NCBI GenBank assembly: GCA_964058845.1
Contig: CAXKVR010000008.1
Coordinates: 372,001-436,000 of the forward strand
Source: Carex sylvatica
Taxonomy: Eukaryota; Streptophyta; Magnoliopsida; Poales; Cyperaceae
Direction of reading: 5' to 3'
Length of the DNA stretch: 64,000 nt
How positions within the stretch are numbered: the first letter of the stretch is position 1; every line of letters begins with the position of its first letter. The notes under the pieces are model-generated. The model searched no databases. It worked only from the letters and a program-made list of their open reading frames with translations, and was not told the origin of the DNA. Position numbers and translations under genes: made by a program. Positions 56,907 through 64,000 of this stretch are shown one piece after another.

Positions 56907-59900
56907 ATGAAGAAATCTGCAACTGTGAGTGATTTTCTTCTTTTCTTGTTTTCGCTTCCATTAAATTGAGTTACTTTATATTGTTATACTTTAATTTTTC
57001 TTTGATTGATGCTGGATGGTTAATGTCAGGGTTTCAAGTTTGACCAATGATTTATTTTTTTGTTGGATGGCACTAAAAATGGTTGATTTAGACAAAATAG
57101 ATTCTATTAAGACCACTAGCAATTTTTGAAATAAGATGTTTATTGCGACACAAACATGTAATAATCTTGTATTTGCTTTCTTGTTTTGGTCCCATAACTA
57201 GTACAGCAGTTACTGATACAGTCCTAATTATTTTTTTTAATTTAGAAGCTTTATCTAGAATTAAGCACTGATACAAAACAAAAGGGTACCTTACAGGGGC
57301 GGAGCCAGAAATTTATCGTTAGGGGGTCAATATTAGCAAGCTTTTAAATTGGAGAAGAAAATATAATATGGGGGTCAACAGTGAATACAATTAGTAAATT
57401 ATATGGGGGTCAATCATGGTTGAAACTATGATATTTTTCTAAAAATTTATAAAATAGCATGTTAAAACACAACTATTTGAAATATAAATGGGGGTCAATT
57501 GACCCCCATTCATCTCAACTAAATCCGCCTCTGGTACCTTATGTAATTGATGCAACACCAATATTTTGTTTGATTTGGAAATTCAATTCAGAACTAATAT
57601 AAGCATTGATCTTTTGGTATCTATGTAGTGAGCTTCCTATACCCTGCACCCAATGGTCAACAGTATAACCTTAATACTAGCAGACTCGGCCGATACGCCA
57701 CAGAAATTTCAATATTATTCCTCTTTTGGAAGTATTAAATATTTTTTATTGTTCGAATATATATGATTCAATGGCCCAAATCTATACGTTTCACCTTTTT
57801 TTGTACAACTTATGTTCTTGAACTGCCCCAACTCACAAACATCCTTTTCTTTTTTTCTTTTTTGAACTATAGCTCCAAAGGGTGAATTATTAAGTTTGTA
57901 TTCTCCACGAAGTTCAATCCTGAATTAGTCTTTGAATCTGCAAAAAGAAAAGAATAAATAAAGCAAAAAAGTGGTTTTAATAAATTACTGCTGCTATATA
58001 ATTGGACAATGAAAATAATATAGAAAATTAGATCCCAAATTGTAATTGAATTTGAATGAAAAATAGGATGATCCTCACATAGATTTTCATTATTTCCGTA
58101 TAGTTCTGTCAAGCACTATTTTTGGCTACATCATTTCTCAACTTATTGTGGGCCCATGCATCAGTCTCATATTGCAAGCCCATGGAACCCACCAAATACC
58201 GCCCGCACAGCGTGACCATAACTGAGTTTGGTGCCGTAGGAGATGGGGTCACACTGAACACGAAGGCATTTGAAAATGCGATATTCTACCTTAATTCCTT
58301 TGCAGACAAAGGTGTGGTTTCTACCAATTCAATGCTCTAGAAACCTGAAGCGATAAATAATAGTGTTTCTTTTTTTCTTTTTTTGTTATGGGCTTCTTCT
58401 TATTTCTCTGTTGACTATTGAACACCAATACCCAACATTTACTAGATTTTGGCAATTTTGCCCCCCTGTCTAATGCCCACTTTAAGTAAAACCCAACCAA
58501 ACGTTTTTGGTGGCTAGGTTCCAAATTAGAATGAGGTAATTTTGAAGTGATTTAATTAAACTGAGCTGGAAAGTTCAGGGGCAATTTAATCATTCTTTGA
58601 GTAATTTAGTTTTAATTTGGGATGTTACAAGTTGAAATCTTGGGTGCTTGGAGGCTTATAGGAATCTGAGTTCATGATCTCATGCTCTGGTGCCATTTTG
58701 CCAAAAGAATTTCCGTACAAAATTATGCAGACAGGGGAAGTTGATCTTATCATATTATATTCTAACAGGTGGTGCGGAGTTGTTTGTGCCTGCTGGAAAG
58801 TGGCTGACTGGTAGTTTTAACCTCATCAGCCATCTCACATTGTCTCTGCATAAAGATGCTGTGATAATTGGATCTATGGTAAGTGATGAAATTTTTAAAT
58901 ATCGTGGGAACTGGTTTTACCAGTTGGTACCAGGCCAGAATCAGGTGTCAGTATTTGATTACGGAAGAGAATTTTCCAAGTGTTTGTGATAGGATCTAAT
59001 TCAGGCCCTTTAAGCACAGTTAATTTAAGTGAATGATTGAATGGTGTGTGCAGTTGTACCTCAAATATTGCTTCCCCCTTAATTTTCTATAAGCTGGTAT
59101 GCACAGGTTATCTACTTCTACTAAAACTCCAACTTGAAATATGGAGTAGATTTTTTTTTTTTTTTTTACCAATGAAAATGTCTCGAGGGTTCTTTTGGGT
59201 AAGTTACCATTTTTTTCTCTTAACTTTTAGGATTCAAAATGCTGGCCAGTTATTGACCCGCTTCCTTCTTATGGGAGGGGACGAGAGCTACCTGGCGGAA
59301 GGCATAAAGCCTTAATTTTTGGATCCAACCTTACTGATGTCATTATTACAGGTTACCTTCTATTATAACATTAATTACCTGCTAGCACAAAGAAACATTA
59401 CTAAACTTTTTGCACATTTATGGTAATCACACTAGATAACTGCTCCAATTTTGTCCTAACTCACAATTGATGTCTCCTCAAGATTGAACTTGAGAAATTT
59501 TGGTCATTTGGTGACTTGTACCATATGATTTTTCAAATAATGTACCGCCTAAGTACTTTCCAATATCTTGGTCTGAAGCAAAGTAACCTAAGCTTGGTAC
59601 TAATAAATATACTGGTACTTTTGTTTCATAGGTGCAAATGGAACTATAGATGGCCAAGGAGCAATTTGGTGGGAACGGTTTCAAAACCACACACTTGACT
59701 ATACAAGGCCACATTTAGTCGAGATGATGTATTCTACTGAAATAGTCATCTCAAACCTTACATTTGTGAACTCACCATTTTGGGCTATCCACCCTGTATA
59801 TTCAAGGTATACCACTTTGATCGTGAACAGTTGTAATTTTCATTATTTTAAGTTGGTCCTTGAATTAGGAATTGAAGTTGGTCCAGCCAATATCTACATT

Positions 59901-61717
59901 AAATGGTTTAGTATATTTCATATACACAAATATAGATCACGAGGAAAACAACTTGGGACCAAATTGTACAAATGCATATTCTTTTCTATTTACTGACCTA
60001 AAAAGTAGAACTTGAACCATTTTTCCTATGTCTTGATTTACACTTCAGATCTATTTATCCTTATTTTTCCTATTGTAGATATTTCAGTCTCTTCATTAAA
60101 TTGGTCTGTTGACTTTTGTATTGTTAAAATTCATTCTATTGGTTTAGAGCTTATTATTTGTACCCATCCACACAATGTTGAACTATAACTCGATTTTAAC
60201 CTACTCAATTGTTTTCAAATGTCCGTAACACTGGAAGAAACCTGAGCCCAAGTTGACCTGAACTCAAGAAGCTAATTTTAGCCTGACTTGACCTAATGCT
60301 AACCCGATATAACATCTCAACCCCGTTAATCTGTATTACAACGAGGTTTGACTTGATCAAGATAAAACCATATGACCCGACCCGACCTGCCTTGTCAGAT
60401 AGTCACCTCTATTTAGCAGGATTATTTGCAGTGTGCCTTATCCATGTGTGCCATAACACTGACAAGCGGTTCCAGTAGAAATGGAACCAAAAGTACTGTA
60501 TTGCTGTATCTGTGTCCTTGTTGGTGCACCATATCTATATTTGAAGAGATAATGACTATTTTTACCCAAATCCAGTTTTATATGCTGGATATACCGTAAG
60601 AAGAAAAAAGAAATACACTAATATTATTTTTTTCTTATATCTTTTTCACTTCTTTCATTTCTTCATCTTATGATGAACAGTCAGGTGCTCATACAATATG
60701 TGACTGTTCTAGCACCCCTTGACTCACCAAATACGGATGCAATTGATCCAGGTACACGTGCTTTGTTTTTAAAACATGGACATGACAAAAATGTACAGTC
60801 TGGTAACTTACAAAAAATATAAATCAATCCAGTCTCTCAGAGAAATTAATACCATCCAATTGCACAAGGTCAGAAATGGTTAAACAACCAGAAATGACAA
60901 TAAAAAGGAAAAGAAATTCATATAAACCAATACCAAATATAAGTATTACCCTTATTTAATTGCACATACTAATTCTTGCCAAAAATTCCAAATGTATGTA
61001 GATTCATCTACAAATGTATGTATTGAAGATTGCTACATAAGCACTGGGGATGATGTTATAGTCATAAAAAGTGGATGGGATGAATACGGGATCTCATTTG
61101 CACATCCGAGTACTAACATCAGCATTCGTCACATTACTGGCCAGTCTGGATCTGGTGCCGGGATTGCAATTGGCAGTGAGATGTCAGGTGGCGTATCAGA
61201 AGTTCATGCTGAGCATTTACACTTTACAAACTCTCTCCATGGCATTCGAGTAAAAACCTCTACAGGCCGGGGTGGGTACGTTCGTAATGTGTACATCTCT
61301 GATGTGACCATGAATAATGTAAGCATAGCTATTAGGATCATGGGGCAGTACGGGGACCACCCGGATGACAAATATGACAAAAATGCACTTCCTATTATTA
61401 GTAGGATCACTATAAAGGATGTAATTGGGTTCAATGTTGGTACTGCCGGCATGTTGGAGGGCATTCAAGGAGATAACTTCAGCAACATTTGCTTGTCAAA
61501 TGTTTCATTTGGGTCAGTGAAATCAAATCCTCCATGGAAGTGTTCAAACATAGAGGGCTACTCCAACATGGTCACACCAGAGTTGTGTAATGCGCTAAAT
61601 CAAGTGCCACTTCAAGCAACTGATTGCTATGAAGTTGATATTTTGGAGCACCCACCACATAGATCTCATGCAAGTCGATCACGCAGACCTTTTCTTAAGT
61701 TGTCTTCAATGGATTAG
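56907..61717 (+). CDS. Polygalacturonase-like glycoside hydrolase family 28 protein
   Basis: Seven exons: 56907-56924, 58104-58311, 58769-58878, 59231-59351, 59632-59806, 60681-60751 and 61002-61717. All introns are GT-AG, phases agree and the product is 472 aa. Residues 1-27 form a signal peptide split by intron 1 (MKKSAT, FCQALFLATSFLNLLWA). Conserved GH28/pectin-lyase-fold parts: TITEFGAVGDGVTLNTKAF, VPAGKWLTGSFNL, VIDPLPSYGRGRELPGGRH, NGTIDGQGAIWW, NLTFVNSPFW, SPNTDAIDP (D230), STGDD (D251, D252) and GIRVKTSTGRGGYV (R317, K319). The usual GHG motif is replaced by GAGIAIGSE, as I recall for one plant clade, so activity on pectin is probable but not certain. It acts in the cell wall. It is the intact member of a tandem pair (pseudogene at 34834) and is convergent with the lectin receptor kinase. 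Confidence 0.93.
57294..57533. mobile_element. hAT-type MITE in polygalacturonase intron 1, 8-bp target duplication
   Basis: Ends CAGGGGCGGAGCCAGAAATT and CTAAATCCGCCTCTG, flanked by GTACCTTA at 57286-57293 and 57534-57541. Copy A at 35220-35227 has GTACCTTA once, the empty site. TGGGGGTCAA repeats within it. Confidence 0.95.
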
Positions 61718-62120
61718 TGCAGGTTTGTTTTATTGTGTATGGTGTTTATTTGTCTATTAATTTTGTGATTCCTGTGGTGTTTTTTTTTCTCTTTGCTTCC
61801 TGTATTTTTGTACATAGTTCAGGGAGTTTGGTTGTTTTCTGCATGTTCCATTTGTAGTATTTATTTGAGAATCTTCTCCAATTTGTAATGAAATAAGAGA
61901 TTGTTGGTTAAAATGCTGTAAGGTGCATGGGCATTTTAGCTTTACAAAGGAATATATGAATGGAGTCATATTGATTGTAAAATAATAAGCAATAATTTAA
62001 GGCACAACAGGAAATAATAAGAAAAGATTTAATTTCTGAACTGGGTTACTCTACTATCAAGGCTACAAAAGAAAGAGAAAAGAAAGACAGTGCTTCAGGC
62101 TATATACATGCACAAAATAA
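61718..62120. other. Convergent 3' intergenic region
   Basis: About 400 bp between the polygalacturonase stop and the receptor kinase stop. It must hold both 3' UTRs. AATGAAATAAGAG near 61888 could serve as a polyadenylation signal for the plus gene. No further gene. Confidence 0.5.
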
Positions 62121-64000
62121 CTAGCTACAAGAATCCTTCAAGTAAATTTCATCAGAAAAAACCTCGATGTCAGATGTCGACAGAGCAGTAGCCACAAAAT
62201 CATCGAATGCTATGCCATAACTCTTGATCCTCGCACTATTACCAAGACTGTCAATTGACAGTTCCGGCAACTGCATGCTTCCCTCCAAAAACTGCACAAC
62301 ATGCTGCATCCTCGGCCTTGCCACAGATTCAGGATGAGAACACAACAACCCCAATTTGATCACCAACTCAGCCTCTGCTTTGTCAAACAAAGACTCCAAA
62401 TTTGGATCAACTATGCCAAGAACATTCCCCTTCTTCCACGATTCCAACACTGACTCAACAAGCCCTGGCACATCCTCATATGCATTAAGTTCCATCGGTC
62501 TCTTTGCACATACAACTTCCAAGAGAAATACTCCAAAGGAAAAAACATCACTGCTTGTCGTGGCCTTGCCGGTTCGGCTGATCTCTGGAGCTAGGTATCC
62601 CAACGTCCCGACAATGTGTGTGGTTTGTGGATTGGTTCCGTGGTCGTACAATCTTGCCAGACCAAAATCACTTAGCTTTCCATTACGATTGGCATCTAGT
62701 AAAACATTACTTGCCTTGATATCCCTATGCACGACGACTTGCTCCCAACCCTCATGCAGGTACAGCAGGCCAGTTGCTACATCTTTGATGACCTTAAACC
62801 TCTCACTCCAGCTTAGAGGCTGTTTCTGGCCACCGAAGAGGAGTTTATCGAGACTTCCGTTCTCCTCATAATCATAGACCAAAAGAAGCTCGCCTTGACG
62901 CCGGCAGTAGCCAAGGAGCTGCACTAGATTCCGGTGCCTCAACCGGTTCAAACTCACAATCTCTGACACAAACTCTCTCGCCCCTTGTTTTGAGTGGTGT
63001 GATATTTTCTTCACGGCGACTTTGACTTTTGATTTTGGCAGGGTGCCCTTGTAAACCTGGCCGAACCCACCGGACCCGATTAGGTTTGTGTCATTAAATC
63101 CTTTTGTTGCATTAAAGAGATCCTTATAGGATATCCTATGAGGACCATATTCTAACTCCCAATCTTCTTTTATCTCTGAAAATTTCTTTATCCGCTTTAC
63201 CAAAAGGAAGAGACCGATAACCAAGGAGAACACAAAAGATCCTACGGTCAAAGGCAACACAACAGGCAAGACCATTGATGTTCCTTTGTTGCTTTGAGTT
63301 TTATTGTATGGAATGGATGGAAGGCTTGAGAAGTCTAGGGTTTGAGCATTGCCTTGGAGGATAAAGCTCCACCCTAAAACATAATGCTTCCCCGAAGCTG
63401 CACCCGTTGATGAGGAGAAACCGACAAACATTTCATCAAGGATGATATCTGAGAGGTTGACTAGAGATGTGAGAAGGGGAATTTCTGGTCGCTTGGTTTT
63501 AATCGGAGCCATTCTGACTTCAAGCCTCATATCTTCACCAGTGTAGTCTATCCATACCTGCTTTGCTTCCCCGCTTGCCAGTATCAGTGTTATGAACTCG
63601 CTTCTATCTTTGTCATAGTACCCGGCTGTAGTAGAATTCAAGGAAATCAAGCTGTTCACATCTATTCCAACATGATTATGGTCAATGTCAAAGAACTCAA
63701 TGGTTTGTACCGTGTCTAGCTCGACTGCTATCAGGTGGTTGCTTACATTGCCATTGTCGGTAGTGTTGACGAGACCTAAGTGCTGACTTGGCATAGAACC
63801 AGGCAGATCTTTCGACGGAGAGATCACAAAGGCGAGGCCGTGGCCACCGACGTCTGGATACTGAGATATAATGGCAAATACAAAGGTTGTGGAAAAGGAT
63901 ATGGGATGGCCATTGGAGGGGTTCACAAAGTTAATAGGAGTTGGATGGAATGCATGGCCTAGGGATTCCTTGGAATAGTTTGTTAGCTGTAGGAGGCCAC
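62121..64000 (-). CDS. L-type lectin-domain receptor kinase (5' end outside window)
   Basis: A single open frame runs from the window edge to TAA and gives 625 residues. The missing N-terminus would hold the signal peptide and the first part of the lectin domain. Residues 1-about 215: legume-lectin domain (GLLQLTNYSKESLGHAF, FSTTFVFAI, GGHGLAFVISP, AVELDT, DIDHNHVGIDVNSL, VGFSSSTG, HYVLGWSF). Residues about 244-267: membrane helix (VVLPLTVGSFVFSLVIGLFL). Kinase: glycine loop GSGGFG (308-313), VAVKK lysine 330, HRD 424-426 in VVHRDIKASNVLLD, DFG 444-446 and GTLGYLAPE. All key residues are present. The HRD arginine marks an RD kinase. It resembles clade IV LecRKs, plasma-membrane receptors linked to wall-membrane contact and immunity. 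No intron is seen, as usual for the family. Confidence 0.95.
   Translation of the reverse strand, partial: GLLQLTNYSKESLGHAFHPTPINFVNPSNGHPISFSTTFVFAIISQYPDVGGHGLAFVISPSKDLPGSMPSQHLGLVNTTDNGNVSNHLIAVELDTVQTIEFFDIDHNHVGIDVNSLISLNSTTAGYYDKDRSEFITLILASGEAKQVWIDYTGEDMRLEVRMAPIKTKRPEIPLLTSLVNLSDIILDEMFVGFSSSTGAASGKHYVLGWSFILQGNAQTLDFSSLPSIPYNKTQSNKGTSMVLPVVLPLTVGSFVFSLVIGLFLLVKRIKKFSEIKEDWELEYGPHRISYKDLFNATKGFNDTNLIGSGGFGQVYKGTLPKSKVKVAVKKISHHSKQGAREFVSEIVSLNRLRHRNLVQLLGYCRRQGELLLVYDYEENGSLDKLLFGGQKQPLSWSERFKVIKDVATGLLYLHEGWEQVVVHRDIKASNVLLDANRNGKLSDFGLARLYDHGTNPQTTHIVGTLGYLAPEISRTGKATTSSDVFSFGVFLLEVVCAKRPMELNAYEDVPGLVESVLESWKKGNVLGIVDPNLESLFDKAEAELVIKLGLLCSHPESVARPRMQHVVQFLEGSMQLPELSIDSLGNSARIKSYGIAFDDFVATALSTSDIEVFSDEIYLKDSCS

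Larger units (their letters stand above)
38932..60700 (+). repeat. Direct tandem segmental duplication, copy B (expanded)
   Basis: Collinear with copy A but interrupted by insertions. These are a SINE-like block (39815-40154), a MITE nest (about 40333-42330), a MITE (43162-43561), a CACTA-rich block (about 43965-51400), a MITE/LTR/Harbinger block (about 51663-56045), about 120 bp in the gene leader (56722-56848) and a hAT MITE (57294-57533). About 7.9 kb in A corresponds to about 21.8 kb here. Confidence 0.9.

Noticed and set aside
62356..62871. Plus-strand 171-residue frame
   Set aside because: Antisense shadow of the receptor kinase domain, which has all catalytic motifs on the minus strand.
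63924..63926. Start codon of the lectin receptor kinase
   Set aside because: The codon is GTG inside a continuing lectin domain. The frame stays open to the window edge, so the true start lies outside.

Overview
This 64-kb window is AT-rich nuclear DNA from a flowering plant, most likely a eudicot. The evidence is spliced genes with GT-AG introns, plant-only families (X8/plasmodesmal callose-binding type, L-type lectin receptor kinase, plant pectinase) and dense MITE, LINE, CACTA and LTR debris. No bacterial, organellar or viral gene set is present.

Layout. 1-14.5 kb: gene-poor, holding a foldback element with internal tandem repeats (0.48-1.65 kb), a decayed LINE (4.46-6.86 kb, minus), a TIR element carrying a captured piece of an enolase-superfamily epimerase gene (9.04-9.77 kb), a 1.5-kb foldback (10.76-12.26 kb) and a solo LTR (12.76-13.59 kb). 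14.5-17.2 kb: an 81-bp tandem array of about 33 units. 18.5-19.4 kb: a MITE. 19.98-22.23 kb (+): a four-exon secreted, probably GPI-anchored X8 protein with a degenerate glucanase-like N-terminal half. 24.25-27.6 kb (-): a six-exon RCL1-type rRNA-processing protein, 379 aa, intact and convergent with the X8 gene. 27.9-29.7 kb: nested TIR elements.

30.26-60.7 kb is a direct tandem duplication. Copy A (30.26-about 38.15 kb) ends in a scrambled polygalacturonase pseudogene. Copy B (38.93-about 60.7 kb) is inflated by insertions (a nest of Mutator-type MITEs, CACTA pieces, an LTR, a PIF/Harbinger fragment and hAT MITEs) and ends in an intact seven-exon polygalacturonase gene, 472 aa. Because A and B keep empty sites for each other's insertions, several transposition events can be ordered. 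62.1-64 kb (-): the 3' part of an L-type lectin receptor kinase, cut by the window edge and convergent with the polygalacturonase.

The intact host genes (X8 protein, polygalacturonase, lectin receptor kinase) all act at the cell wall or plasma membrane, and RCL1 acts in the nucleolus. Nothing in the sequence shows that they form one pathway. The most unusual material is in the repeats: a MITE group sharing one internal core but carrying different termini, a gene-capturing TIR element, a codon-length satellite with long open frames, and a CACTA end amplified together with its target-site flank. Exon joins were read by eye from splice consensus, reading phase and remembered family resemblance. 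No alignment was run.
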